This document shows, piece after piece, positions 24,418 to 33,460 of a stretch of 64,000 nucleotides of DNA. Under the pieces are notes generated by a model. It worked only from the letters and a program-made list of their open reading frames with translations. It was not told the origin of the DNA and ran no database searches. The translations under genes and the position numbers were made by a program. The first letter of the stretch is position 1; every line of letters begins with the position of its first letter. Origin of the DNA: Grimontia sedimenti. GTDB taxonomy: Bacteria; Pseudomonadota; Gammaproteobacteria; Enterobacterales; Vibrionaceae. The stretch lies in NCBI RefSeq assembly GCF_011045095.1, contig NZ_JAALDL010000001.1:62001-126000 (forward strand), in the 5' to 3' direction.

Positions 24418-27400
24418 ATGAAAGGAAGCAATCGGGCAGGAAGCCTGTTACTGACAATGCTTGGATGCATGTTCTCGGGCAGTGTGTTTTCCACCACCAT
24501 GCCAGCGCCAGTTTGGCACAAAGTTGAATTGGCAAATGGCGACCAAATTGAAGTGAAACTTAGAGGTAATGAAGGGTTTCATTGGCACGAGGATAGAGCC
24601 GGAAATGCCCTTATCTTAGAAGATGACAATTGGTATTTTGCTGAAATAAACCTCGACAACGGACACACTCAGTTGAGTTCGACGGGGATACTTAAAACCA
24701 GTGAAGAACACGGATTGGAAGTATCTAAGTTTCGGCCTGAAGCCGTTTCTGTTCATCCTCTTGCTCGCGCAAACCTTTTTGCTAACAAGACGGCACAGTT
24801 TTCTCCCTCTCAAGTTGATGTGTCATTCGTGCCATCAATGCGCCGCGAAGCCTCTTTTGCTTCTAATGCTGTGAACCAACCTCTACTTGTGGTCACGGTC
24901 TCTTTTAAAGACGCGGTGATGAGAAATGATTTCCAGCCACTGATCTTCGGTAACGACGGAAAACAGAGTGTCACGGATTACTTCCTGAAAAATTCGATGA
25001 ATAACTACCGCGTTGTGCCTGCCGTCGAATCTCAAGGGCAAGTCAATGATGGTGTGATTTCGGTTTCTTTGGAACTGGACCACCCAGACTGTCACCGCGG
25101 TTCATACTGCGACTCTAAGCTAAACCAAGTTTTCAAAGAAGCTTACAGTGTTGTAGACAACCATCTGGATTTCTCTGCATACGACACGAACAGCGATGGC
25201 ACGATTTCCCCCACTGAGCTCTCAGTCATGTTTGTGTTTGCCGGCAACGACATGTCTTACGGAGCGCCATTAGGTGAGCCCGCCATTTGGCCTCATAAGT
25301 TTTCACATGACGCTATTTCAGTTGATGGCAAGCAAATCAGCAGCTACTGCCTCTTTGCTGATTTCCAAGGCGACCATCAATCCACCATGGGCGTGATTGC
25401 GCATGAATTAGGCCACCTAATGTTGGATTTGCCGGATCTTTATTCTTATGAACATGATGGGTCTATCGGCAGCTGGGGATTAATGGGTGGTGGCTCTTGG
25501 GGAACGAAGCCGGGCGACAGATATCCCGGCGAGACGCCAGTCAATATGACGGCATGGAGCAAACACCAAGCTAACTTCTTTACTCCCCGCGAAATTACGC
25601 CAAGTGATGATTATGTCGAAATAGATAATCACGAGGCAGCGATTGTTCACCTCGATCCCTATCTGAGAGAGTATGGTTCAACACTGTATCTAGAGAACCG
25701 TGTATATAACGAGTACGATCGAGCATTGACAGCAGAGGGTCTACTTGTGACCAGTGTGAACGTGAACAATGCGTTCAATTACACCGGACCGATGCAGGTA
25801 CAAGTTCTGCAAGCCGATAACAGAGCAGAACTCGAAATTGGTGGACGTTCAGATTCTGGGGATGTCTTCCCCGGCCTTTATGGAAATACGGAAATTTCAG
25901 ATAACACTGAGCCGTCTTTGCAATCCATTACGGGTTTGCCGAGCAATGTTCGCATATCGGGTATCAATGCTAATTCATCCAAAGCAAGCTTTTTTGTTGA
26001 TAAACCTGAGCCTGGCAACCGTTTTGGCTTGCTGACAACCTTTGAAAGGTCATATGTCTATCCAAATCAGCGACCAAATATGGCGGCATTTGCATTAGAA
26101 CTTCCGATCGAGGCGAGACTTGATGGTGTTCAGTTTCATGTATCGCCAACATCGATCTTTACTGAGCATAGCTACAAGGTTTGGCGCCTTCCATACAGTG
26201 CGCCAGTGTTTGGCAACCTTAGCATAGACACCTCCGTAGCAGACCTTATTCACAAAGGGCAAACAGAGGCAGGGGGACGGATTCTATTTGATACTCCACG
26301 GGTATTGAGTGCCGGAAAACACTTGCTGGTTGTCGAGGTCGAAAGCACAGCGATGTTTGAGGAAAACTTTTTGTTTGCTCAGCCTGTGGTGGCAGAACAT
26401 CGTCGTGTCGAAAGGGTATGGCTGGGTGACCAGTCGCAAGCATCCACGACGGGTCTCGCCATGCGAAACTATTACACTACGCCTTTCGCCGCGCTCTTTG
26501 AAGCAGACCTCTTCGCTTCAGACGATAGCTTAACCGTTCAGGAAAATGGCTCTGTATCGCTCAATCTACGTAAGAATGACTTTCATAAACTAGGACAATC
26601 ATATTCGATGGAGATTGTAGAAGCGCCTCAACATGGAAAAATTGAAGGCGAGCAATACGTTCCCAATGCAGGTTTTGTGGGAACGGATAGCTTTTCCTAT
26701 CGGTTGGTTGAAGAAGGTAGTGGAACAAAATCGAACATTGCTCAAGTAACAATTGAAGTTGCGGAGACAAACACTGCCCCTGAAGTCATGATCGTTCCTT
26801 TCTATGCTTCTCTGACCCCCGGAAATGGCGTGACTTTGGGTGCAGAAGTGACAGATGCAGATGGCGATGCCGTGTCTTACCGATGGTCAACCGATAGCAA
26901 AGTCACAATCACAGAGAGTTTGGATACCGCCTCAATTCGGTTTGTTGTTCCTTATTCTGTAAAGGCCAATGACATTTTGGAGTTTTCAGTGGAAGTGACC
27001 GATGTTCGTGGTGCAGTGACGACGCAAGTAATTCGTTTGACCGTTGAGAACAGTGTGCCTGTTGCCTTGGATGATTCTGCGACCCAATCTCTGGGGGCAA
27101 CGGTTTACTACGATGTAAAAAGCAATGATTACGACCATGATGGTGATTATTTTTACATTTCTGGTGTTTCCACATCGGGCGTAATTGGTGTTGCCTTAGA
27201 GAATGACATGATCAGGTTTACAGCCCCAACCACTATGCCTGAGTCACAGGAAGTGATTATCACCTACTCTATTTATGACCCTCAGTATGGGAGGGAGGCA
27301 ACCGCAACACTCACTATTCTTCTGGCTGAGGGAGCGGAGACAACACCTGATACGGTTCCTGAAAATGGAGACTCAGGGAGTAGCGGCGGTGGAGGCGGTG

Positions 27401-27477
27401 GTTCGTCGATCTGGCTATTGCTTCTGAGCGCGTTCTACTCATCGCGTATCATGCGGGGGCAAAAACGTAAAATTTAA
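24418..27477 (+). CDS. Secreted M6-family metalloprotease with GlyGly-CTERM anchor
   Basis: About 1019 residues. A signal peptide (basic start, hydrophobic AGSLLLTMLGCMFSGSVFS) is followed by the M6 (immune-inhibitor-A-like) catalytic domain with the zinc motif HELGH in MGVIAHELGHLMLDLPDLYS, then GSIGSWGLMGGGSWG with the Met turn. An EF-hand-like loop DTNSDGTISPTEL lies upstream. After the protease come beta-sandwich segments (~530-700) and repeated Ig/cadherin-like domains (NGSVSLNLRKNDF, EVTDADGDAVSYRW, KSNDYDHDGDYFYIS). The end, SSGGGGGGSSIWLLLLSAFY plus basic residues, is a GlyGly-CTERM tail processed by rhombosortase (established for Vibrionaceae), implying type II secretion and surface attachment. 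The ATG at 24418 is preferred: AGGGTGAG stands upstream. Confidence 0.88.
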   Translation: MKGSNRAGSLLLTMLGCMFSGSVFSTTMPAPVWHKVELANGDQIEVKLRGNEGFHWHEDRAGNALILEDDNWYFAEINLDNGHTQLSSTGILKTSEEHGLEVSKFRPEAVSVHPLARANLFANKTAQFSPSQVDVSFVPSMRREASFASNAVNQPLLVVTVSFKDAVMRNDFQPLIFGNDGKQSVTDYFLKNSMNNYRVVPAVESQGQVNDGVISVSLELDHPDCHRGSYCDSKLNQVFKEAYSVVDNHLDFSAYDTNSDGTISPTELSVMFVFAGNDMSYGAPLGEPAIWPHKFSHDAISVDGKQISSYCLFADFQGDHQSTMGVIAHELGHLMLDLPDLYSYEHDGSIGSWGLMGGGSWGTKPGDRYPGETPVNMTAWSKHQANFFTPREITPSDDYVEIDNHEAAIVHLDPYLREYGSTLYLENRVYNEYDRALTAEGLLVTSVNVNNAFNYTGPMQVQVLQADNRAELEIGGRSDSGDVFPGLYGNTEISDNTEPSLQSITGLPSNVRISGINANSSKASFFVDKPEPGNRFGLLTTFERSYVYPNQRPNMAAFALELPIEARLDGVQFHVSPTSIFTEHSYKVWRLPYSAPVFGNLSIDTSVADLIHKGQTEAGGRILFDTPRVLSAGKHLLVVEVESTAMFEENFLFAQPVVAEHRRVERVWLGDQSQASTTGLAMRNYYTTPFAALFEADLFASDDSLTVQENGSVSLNLRKNDFHKLGQSYSMEIVEAPQHGKIEGEQYVPNAGFVGTDSFSYRLVEEGSGTKSNIAQVTIEVAETNTAPEVMIVPFYASLTPGNGVTLGAEVTDADGDAVSYRWSTDSKVTITESLDTASIRFVVPYSVKANDILEFSVEVTDVRGAVTTQVIRLTVENSVPVALDDSATQSLGATVYYDVKSNDYDHDGDYFYISGVSTSGVIGVALENDMIRFTAPTTMPESQEVIITYSIYDPQYGREATATLTILLAEGAETTPDTVPENGDSGSSGGGGGGSSIWLLLLSAFYSSRIMRGQKRKI

Positions 27478-27491
27478 AACGTTATGAATTG

Positions 27492-27528
27492 AAAAAGCCT
27501 GACAGGATTGATCCTTTCAGGCTTTTTT
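27492..27528. terminator. Bidirectional terminator
   Basis: AAAAAGCCTGA and TCAGGCTTTTTT pair, with an inner AGGAT/ATCCT stem, between the convergent protease and L,D-transpeptidase genes. Confidence 0.9.
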
Positions 27529-27532
27529 GTTC

Positions 27533-28036
27533 TTACCACTCAATATCGATAGGGGTGCCTACTTTAACGAGGCTCAAAAACTCATCCATTTCCTCGTTAT
27601 CAATGGCAATACAACCATCCGTCCAGTCTTTGCCACGTTTGATACTGGGATGAGGACCGTTACCATTTTTCTGGCCGTGGATCATGATCTGTCCGCCAGG
27701 ACTAAAACCCAGCTTTTCGGCACGTTTGCTGTCGGTTTCGTTGGGGTAGTTAATGCGGATTGAACGGTAGAAACTGGATTGTTCGTTAATCAGGTCGAGG
27801 AAATAGCGGCCTTCAGGCGTGCGCTTGTCTCCTTCGCGCAGTTTGTGGCCTTTCGGGTTTGCTCCGAGGGAAATGCTGTACCAGCGGACAATTTTATTCC
27901 CCTGAATCAGGTACATCTTGCGGGCAGATTTGTCGACTTTCACCAAATCAACTTTATGCTCGGTTTGCATTCCATAGGCTGAGAAAACCAGACTGCACAG
28001 CAAAGCTAAGCCCAGTGCTCTGAACAACGATTTCAT
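27533..28036 (-). CDS. L,D-transpeptidase-fold (YkuD/YafK-like) periplasmic protein
   Basis: 167 residues. Signal peptide MKSLFRALGLALLCSLVFSA, then a YkuD domain: VDKSARKMYLIQGNKIVRWY (substrate-channel strands), GDKRTPEGRYFLD, IMIHGQKNG (the His) and the catalytic WTDGCIAIDNEEM with Cys. The family forms 3-3 peptidoglycan crosslinks, attaches lipoproteins, or in the YafK/DpaA subgroup cleaves the lipoprotein link. The short single-domain form fits the YafK-like group, so hydrolase activity is possible. Single gene. Confidence 0.85.
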   Translation of the reverse strand: MKSLFRALGLALLCSLVFSAYGMQTEHKVDLVKVDKSARKMYLIQGNKIVRWYSISLGANPKGHKLREGDKRTPEGRYFLDLINEQSSFYRSIRINYPNETDSKRAEKLGFSPGGQIMIHGQKNGNGPHPSIKRGKDWTDGCIAIDNEEMDEFLSLVKVGTPIDIEW

Positions 28037-28242
28037 AGCATCCTTAAAATTTAAGTGTTCTATTTCATTATTGGTGACAACACCGGAAAAGTCGCAACAA
28101 CAAGCCCGTAAGCCAATTATTTAAACGGCATGACGTGTCGAAAAACAGTAAAACAAGGGATACCGGAAAGGTGGTGTGTCAGAAGTGATATTCAGCCCCA
28201 TCAGCGGGATGGGGTTCTCAAACTGGTAATGACGTGAGCGTC

Positions 28243-28818
28243 TTATTCCGCGAGGATATCGATGCAGCTATCCCAAGTCTTCTTGGTAACCGCGTCATGA
28301 GAAGAGGATTTCTTGTAAACCGCGTCAATCACTTCATAAGGCTTGGTGGCTTTGTGACTTGCAAATACCATATAGGCATCAAGCTTGGGCGCGCCAGCTT
28401 GTTTGAGATCGTAAGCACCACCTGCCACTAAAGACTTCTGCGCGCAGAAGCTTGCGACGTTTAGGCGCTCTGCAGGTATATTGGCGACCTTTACGGCACA
28501 TTGATCGAAGAGGTCGACGGAATAATCCCACGCACTGGTGAAATCTGCAGCGTACACATCTTCCACCAAATTGAGTTTGATTTGCGCAGCGGTACCTGAT
28601 GCAAATCGATCAATCTGGGATTGTTTAGGTTGGTCTTGTAACTTCTGAGAGGCAACAAGGTAAGCCATATCCGCCAGCTCAGCGCAGTAAGACATCTGAA
28701 CCGTTTCTTTGTTGGAATAAAGCTGAATGGGCTTAATGGGTTCTGGCTGGTTGGTACAGGCCGACAGCGTGGAGACAGATAAAATCAAAGTGAGCAGAGA
28801 ACGAGTCGGTGCCATCAT
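28243..28818 (-). CDS. Putative lipoprotein, unknown function
   Basis: 191 residues. Lipobox TLSA-C after the hydrophobic LLTLILSVSTLSA. The mature protein is mainly helical with conserved-looking Cys (MSYCAELAD, FDQCAVKV, ASFCAQKS, WDSCIDIL), suggesting two disulfides in the periplasm. No domain is recognised. RBS AAGGATG. Single gene; a small noncoding gap (28037-28242) separates it from the transpeptidase gene. Confidence 0.65.
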   Translation of the reverse strand: MMAPTRSLLTLILSVSTLSACTNQPEPIKPIQLYSNKETVQMSYCAELADMAYLVASQKLQDQPKQSQIDRFASGTAAQIKLNLVEDVYAADFTSAWDYSVDLFDQCAVKVANIPAERLNVASFCAQKSLVAGGAYDLKQAGAPKLDAYMVFASHKATKPYEVIDAVYKKSSSHDAVTKKTWDSCIDILAE

Positions 28819-29254
28819 ACATCCTTATTGACTGCGTCGATTCGGGACAACAAAACAAGCAGCCAGTATATCCAGCTTCATAAATCGTTTTTGTTTTCAA
28901 ATTGAGAACTTGGTACAGCCCTGTTTTGATAGAAGGAAGCGCTTTATCGTTGTGCAAAATCGACGTTTTTTGGCTATTTATTGCTCACTTTGGATTCGCG
29001 ACAATGATTGTCTTCTGATTGTTCACAATAATCGGGTTTTTGTAGAGTAAATAGAAAAGGAAATCTATCAAAATTTGAAGATGAATGTTTCCTTTAAGTT
29101 ATAAAAATGACGATTACAGGCTAATAAAGTGATTTATTGGTTGTTATAACAAAAAACTCTGATTGGAGGAGAAATTTCGGCTCTCGTATACTCGGGTGAA
29201 AGGCAGGTGGAAACCTGCCCAAAACACAATAAAAACGCCGTGTAGAGGGCAAAC
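28819..29254. other. AT-rich divergent promoter region
   Basis: 436 bases between the lipoprotein gene and the 5-oxoproline uptake operon. AT-rich; nothing recognisable beyond probable promoters. Confidence 0.5.
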
Positions 29255-29965
29255 ATGATCGACTTCTGGCCATTGATTGGAATCGTAATTATTACGGTAG
29301 GGTTGGCACTAAAGCTAAACACCTTGCTTGTTATTTTAGTTGCTGGGGTAGCAACGGGCCTCGTTGCCGATATCGCCTTGATGGATATTCTTTCCACACT
29401 GGGCCAATCCTTCACCCAAAACCGCTATATGTCTCTTTTCATTCTTATTCTTCCTATGATTGGCATCCTTGAACGCTATGGTCTTCGCCAGCGTGCAGAA
29501 CAGCTGATCGGTTCCATGAAAAAAGCCTCTGTCAGCAAAATTCTGATGACTTATTTGCTATTGCGGAAAGTGACGAATGGCATGGGCTTGAGCATCGGTG
29601 GTCACCCATCCATGATCCGTCCTCTCATTGCACCTATGGCGGAAGCGGCAGCAGAGAAAGTTTCACCGAAGCTGCAAGAAGAGAAGCGTCAGGCCATTCG
29701 CGCACTCGCCGCTGCCAGTGAAAACTTTGGCAACTTCTTCAGCCAACTGCTGTTTATCGGCACGGGCGGTATCCTGCTGATTAAAGGCGTGATGGCTGAC
29801 AACAAGTTGGATGTGCAGTTAGAGACCATGGCGTTGTGGGCGCTGCCGACGGCTATTGCTTCTTACATCGTATTCGTGGTTTTCAGCAAAGTCGTGGAAG
29901 CCCGTTTGCTGAAAAACTTGGATAAAGCCGCTGCAATGGCGACTGACATCAAAAGCGAAGGGTAA
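29255..29965 (+). CDS. DUF969 protein, 5-oxoproline transporter subunit
   Basis: 236 residues with about six to seven membrane segments (PLIGIVIITVGLALKLNTLL, MSLFILILPMIGILERYGLR). The segment MGLSIGGHPSMIRPLIAPMA is typical of DUF969. Together with DUF979 the family forms a two-subunit permease associated with pyroglutamate (5-oxoproline) metabolism (established by gene clustering in other bacteria). The start of the DUF979 gene overlaps its stop by one base and pcp follows, which supports this job. Confidence 0.85.
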   Translation: MIDFWPLIGIVIITVGLALKLNTLLVILVAGVATGLVADIALMDILSTLGQSFTQNRYMSLFILILPMIGILERYGLRQRAEQLIGSMKKASVSKILMTYLLLRKVTNGMGLSIGGHPSMIRPLIAPMAEAAAEKVSPKLQEEKRQAIRALAAASENFGNFFSQLLFIGTGGILLIKGVMADNKLDVQLETMALWALPTAIASYIVFVVFSKVVEARLLKNLDKAAAMATDIKSEG

Positions 29966-30876
29966 TGGCCATGCTTGAATATATTTACCAAACCACAGGT
30001 TTGCTGTTGCTGGCTTTCTCACTTCAAACCTTTATGGACAAAGACAATCCCAAACGCGTCGGTACCGGCCTTTTCTGGTTAATTTACGGTGTGACCTTTA
30101 TCTTCGGCGCGATGATACCGAACTGGGTGACAGGCTTGATGGTACTGGCGTTGACCGCGCTGGCTGCTGGCGGCTTCATGGGTGTGGGGAATTACAAAAC
30201 CACCAACGAAGAAGAACGTCAGAAAACCGCGTCTGTGTTGAAAAACAAACTCTTTATCCCAGCGGCGATTGTGCCAGTGGGAACCGTTGCTATCAGTCAG
30301 TTTACCTCGCTGGGGGCGCTGGTGGGTCTGGGTATTGCGTCGATTGCGTCAATTATTGTGGCGCTGGTCATGACGAAGAGTCAGCCTATACACAGCCTGA
30401 ACGAAGGTCGTCGCTTGATTGACTCTATTGGCTGGGCCGCGATTTTGTCGCAGTTTCTCGCAGCATTGGGTTATCTGTTTAATCAAGCGGGTGTGGGTGA
30501 TACCGTCGCACAAATCGTGAAAATGATGATCCCTGAAAACATGCTGCTGGTAAATGTGATTGCCTACTGTGCCGGTATGATGATTTTCACTGTGGTGATG
30601 GGTAACGCCTTTGCAGCCTTTGCGGTGATCACCACTGGTATCGGTATTCCACTATTGGTGTTGGAAAATGGCGGTAACGCCGCAATTATTGGTGTGCTGG
30701 GTATGCTTTCAGGTTATTGCGGTACCCTGATGACACCTATGGCGGCAAACTTCAACATTGTGCCAGCCGCGTTGCTTGAACTGAAAAATAAGCACCACGT
30801 TATTCTGATGCAGGTGATCCCAGGGCTGATCATCTTGGCATTCAACGTATTTGTTATGTACAGCTTTGCATTCTGA
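29965..30876 (+). CDS. DUF979 protein, 5-oxoproline transporter subunit
   Basis: 303 residues with about nine membrane segments. The first helices ([20 protein letters not shown]) and the conserved late region [20 protein letters not shown] and [20 protein letters not shown] mark DUF979. Partner of the DUF969 protein in a predicted 5-oxoproline permease. An in-frame ATG two codons later (29971) is an equally possible start. The pcp gene begins 8 bases after its stop. Confidence 0.85.
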   Translation: MAMLEYIYQTTGLLLLAFSLQTFMDKDNPKRVGTGLFWLIYGVTFIFGAMIPNWVTGLMVLALTALAAGGFMGVGNYKTTNEEERQKTASVLKNKLFIPAAIVPVGTVAISQFTSLGALVGLGIASIASIIVALVMTKSQPIHSLNEGRRLIDSIGWAAILSQFLAALGYLFNQAGVGDTVAQIVKMMIPENMLLVNVIAYCAGMMIFTVVMGNAFAAFAVITTGIGIPLLVLENGGNAAIIGVLGMLSGYCGTLMTPMAANFNIVPAALLELKNKHHVILMQVIPGLIILAFNVFVMYSFAF

Positions 30877-30884
30877 GGAAAGCG

Positions 30885-31523
30885 ATGAAAAAAGTTCTGA
30901 TTACGGGTTTCGAGCCGTTTGGCGGCGCATCGATCAACCCTGCGCTGGAAGCGGTGAAAAAACTAGATGGTGTTGAGCTTGAAGGTGGCGTGATTGTGAC
31001 CTGCGAAGTGCCGGTAACGCGGTATGATGCATTGAAAGCGATCAGTGAAGCCATTGAGGCGCATCAACCAAGTTACGTAATAACGGTTGGTCAGGCTGCG
31101 GGTCGCAATGCGATCACACCTGAGCGTGTGGCAATAAACATGGACGACTTCCGCATTCCAGATAATGGCGGAAACCAGCCGATTGATGAGCCTATCGACG
31201 AAGAGGGGCCAGCAGCTTATTTCTCGACCTTGCCGATCAAAGCGATCACCCGCAAGCTTCAGGAAAACGGTATTCCCTGCCAGGTGTCGAATACCGCAGG
31301 TACTTTTGTTTGTAACCACGTATTTTATGGTATTCAGCACTTTTTACGTGACACAGATATCGGCCACGGCTTTATTCATATCCCTCTGCTACCAGAGCAA
31401 GCAGCTGCGACTGATCAGCCATCCATGTCTCTGGATACTATCGTCGAAGGACTTCGTTTGGCAGCTCAAGCGACTCTTGAGAACAAGAAAGACATTTCTG
31501 AGGGGGCAGGGCAGATTTGCTAA
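30885..31523 (+). CDS. pcp: Pyroglutamyl-peptidase I
   Basis: 212 residues, the usual length. The enzyme removes N-terminal pyroglutamate from peptides. It opens with [20 protein letters not shown], the family signature. The catalytic triad is visible: Glu in [12 protein letters not shown], Cys in [14 protein letters not shown] and His in [11 protein letters not shown]. Cytosolic. RBS GAGGAAA. In an operon with the two permease subunits, the cell would both import 5-oxoproline compounds and release them from peptides. Confidence 0.95.
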   Translation: MKKVLITGFEPFGGASINPALEAVKKLDGVELEGGVIVTCEVPVTRYDALKAISEAIEAHQPSYVITVGQAAGRNAITPERVAINMDDFRIPDNGGNQPIDEPIDEEGPAAYFSTLPIKAITRKLQENGIPCQVSNTAGTFVCNHVFYGIQHFLRDTDIGHGFIHIPLLPEQAAATDQPSMSLDTIVEGLRLAAQATLENKKDISEGAGQIC

Positions 31524-31549
31524 GCCTCAGCGACTGATAGCCTAATAAG

Positions 31550-31578
31550 AAAAGAGCCGATAATGTCGGCTCTTTTTT
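31550..31578 (+). terminator. Rho-independent terminator of the pcp operon
   Basis: AAAAGAGCCGA and TCGGCTCTTTTTT pair over TAATG. Confidence 0.93.
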
Positions 31579-31671
31579 GTTATTTGGAGGACACTTTTTC
31601 ATTTTCTGGTGCCCCAGAATAGTCTTCTAGCACTGATCCTTGAAACGCAAATATTCACCATAGCTTCTCAA

Positions 31672-31724
31672 ATGGCTAATATTCAAATAATTGAATATTT
31701 AGTGCATAGATGGCTAGTGTTCAA
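31672..31724. repeat. Repeated sequence motifs upstream of the porin gene
   Basis: ATGGCTAATATTCAA (31672-31686) recurs 38 bp later as ATGGCTAGTGTTCAA (31710-31724), two mismatches. The first copy overlaps a perfect inverted repeat AATATTCAA-ATAA-TTGAATATT (31678-31699). It lies ~180-230 bp before the porin start, where regulator-binding sites of porin genes are often found. Confidence 0.5.
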
Positions 31725-31905
31725 TTATCGTGGAAGCGTATTTCTTGCCTTTCTTAGTTCCTCATTCAAAAGTGGGGCTTATTTCATCCTAACTCTTAAT
31801 TATTAGGTTATTAGCGTCGGTATACGATGAGTGCTCACTGTGATTTACCCAAGTTGCAGTGGTGTTATTTGGCCTTGTGCAAAAATGAGTAAGGAGTACC
31901 CATTA

Positions 31906-33057
31906 ATGAATAAGCATGCGATTAAATTTGCGCCAATGACTTTGGCGATGATGTGTGCAAATGCATCTGCCGCTGTAACGCTCTATGACGATGATACCCA
32001 TTCTGTTACCACCGATCTTCTGGTCAACGTCTTCTATACCAATTCGAGCTCTGATCGTTTGTCTGACTTCAATGATCCGAACAGCAATAAAATCAGTCGT
32101 GACCAGTCTCGTGTTCGTATCGGCTTTTTGCCTAACTACATTGGTTTTAATTTTAAAACCGAAGTGAATGATCTCAAGATTGGTGCACGTTCGTCATTCT
32201 GGGTCACGCTCAATGACACCGACAATAATCGAGGTGCAGAAGGCTTAGGTACCCGCTCTGGTATTGATGTGCGCCAGTTCTACGCCACTATAGAATCTGA
32301 TTGGGGACAGGTATTGCTGGGTAAGGACTTCGGTCTGTTTTCACGCAGCAACATCCTTACCGATGAGTTGCTACTCGGTCACGGCCAAAGCAGTGATTAC
32401 TATGGACTTATTGACGGTGGAAACGTCTCTTTCGGTAACATTGGCTCTGGTTACACCTACCCATTCCCGAAAGCTCAAATGACTTATCGCACACCTGATC
32501 TGTCTGGTTTCCAAATTGCAGTAGGTGTGATGGACCCAAGCAAGAAGAGCGCAAATAGCTCGGAAGACAGCCCTCGATTTGAAAGTGAAATCACTTACAC
32601 CGGCGAATTTGATACTGTTGACTTCAAAGCTTACATCAATGGTGTGACCCAAAGTTCGAAAGACAGTAATGGCACTGTTGATTCGGATGGTTTGGGCGGT
32701 GGTGTCCGAGTTGGATTCGGTGGTTTAGCGTTGAATGCTTCTGGTTTCAGTACGACAGGGCTAGGAGATGTGGCTGGCTTGGATACTATCGTGAGTACAG
32801 AAAAGACCAAGTCAGATGGCTATTTGCTGCAAGGCTCTTACACCTTTGATAGTGAGCGATTTGTGCTGTCCTACGGCAACACTGAAGTCGACACTGATGG
32901 CACCAAAACGCTGGAGTACGAAAACAAAGCGGTGGCTTGGTTCCATACTGTGAATAGCAATCTGACTCTGGTGGCAGAATATAACCGTACCGAAGTGAAC
33001 GAAGGTAACACCGAGAAAAACAACACCTACGCATTAGGCGCAGTCGTCACTTTCTAA
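31906..33057 (+). CDS. Gram-negative general porin
   Basis: 383 residues. Signal peptide of ~22 residues ending in NASA before AVTLYDDD. The mature protein alternates short amphipathic beta strands and loops (LKIGARSSFWVTLNDTDNN, YATIESDWGQVLLGKDFGLF) and ends YALGAVVTF with C-terminal Phe, the outer-membrane insertion signal. Predicted 16-stranded trimeric porin. Translation starts at 31906, where AAGGAG stands 9 bases upstream; the frame continues upstream without a signal-like start. Long 5' region with repeated motifs at 31672-31724. Confidence 0.85.
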   Translation: MNKHAIKFAPMTLAMMCANASAAVTLYDDDTHSVTTDLLVNVFYTNSSSDRLSDFNDPNSNKISRDQSRVRIGFLPNYIGFNFKTEVNDLKIGARSSFWVTLNDTDNNRGAEGLGTRSGIDVRQFYATIESDWGQVLLGKDFGLFSRSNILTDELLLGHGQSSDYYGLIDGGNVSFGNIGSGYTYPFPKAQMTYRTPDLSGFQIAVGVMDPSKKSANSSEDSPRFESEITYTGEFDTVDFKAYINGVTQSSKDSNGTVDSDGLGGGVRVGFGGLALNASGFSTTGLGDVAGLDTIVSTEKTKSDGYLLQGSYTFDSERFVLSYGNTEVDTDGTKTLEYENKAVAWFHTVNSNLTLVAEYNRTEVNEGNTEKNNTYALGAVVTF

Positions 33058-33148
33058 CGGTTCTGAAGAGTACCCTTAAACCACGCCTGGTTTATTAAGC
33101 ACGATAAGTGTTAGCGCTGAGAGGTCGCTTTCTGCAGTGTGCTAATGG

Positions 33149-33182
33149 CGTTAAGTTTGGCTTAGAGCTTAACGTCTTTTTT
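33149..33182 (+). terminator. Probable terminator after the porin gene
   Basis: CGTTAAG and CTTAACG pair over 12 bases, followed by TCTTTTTT. Confidence 0.65.
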
Positions 33183-33206
33183 CTTGCTCATTCCTCTGAA
33201 AAAAAA

Positions 33207-33277
33207 TCACCCCAAGAAAATATCTGCAAATCCAGTTGGTTGGCTTTGGAATAGGCAAAACTTCGGCCTTGGGGTGA
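33207..33277. other. Inverted repeat in the porin-potD gap, possible structured RNA
   Basis: TCACCCCAAG (33207-33216) and CTTGGGGTGA (33268-33277) are perfect complements, 51 bases apart; the interior contains GGTTGGCTTTGG and CTTCGGCC. The rest of the 403-base gap between the porin and potD genes is AT-rich without a gene. It could be a small RNA or decayed repeat; evidence is only the palindrome. Confidence 0.3.
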
Positions 33278-33417
33278 ATAGAAGAAACCGCTTTCATAAA
33301 GCGTATTCAGTAATGCAAAAAATGCCTGCCTATCGGTTTAAAACAAACGCTCAATTTAAAAGATGAGACGATTTCTCAGAGAATATTTACGTAGAAAAAA
33401 TAAGGAAAAACAAGGAA

Positions 33418-33440
33418 AAGGCCACTTCTGGGGTGGCCTT
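33418..33440 (-). terminator. Terminator of the PotD-like gene
   Basis: AAGGCCAC and GTGGCCTT pair over seven bases; on the minus strand a T-rich tract follows. Confidence 0.85.
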
Positions 33441-33460
33441 ATGTAAACAGATGCTAAAAG

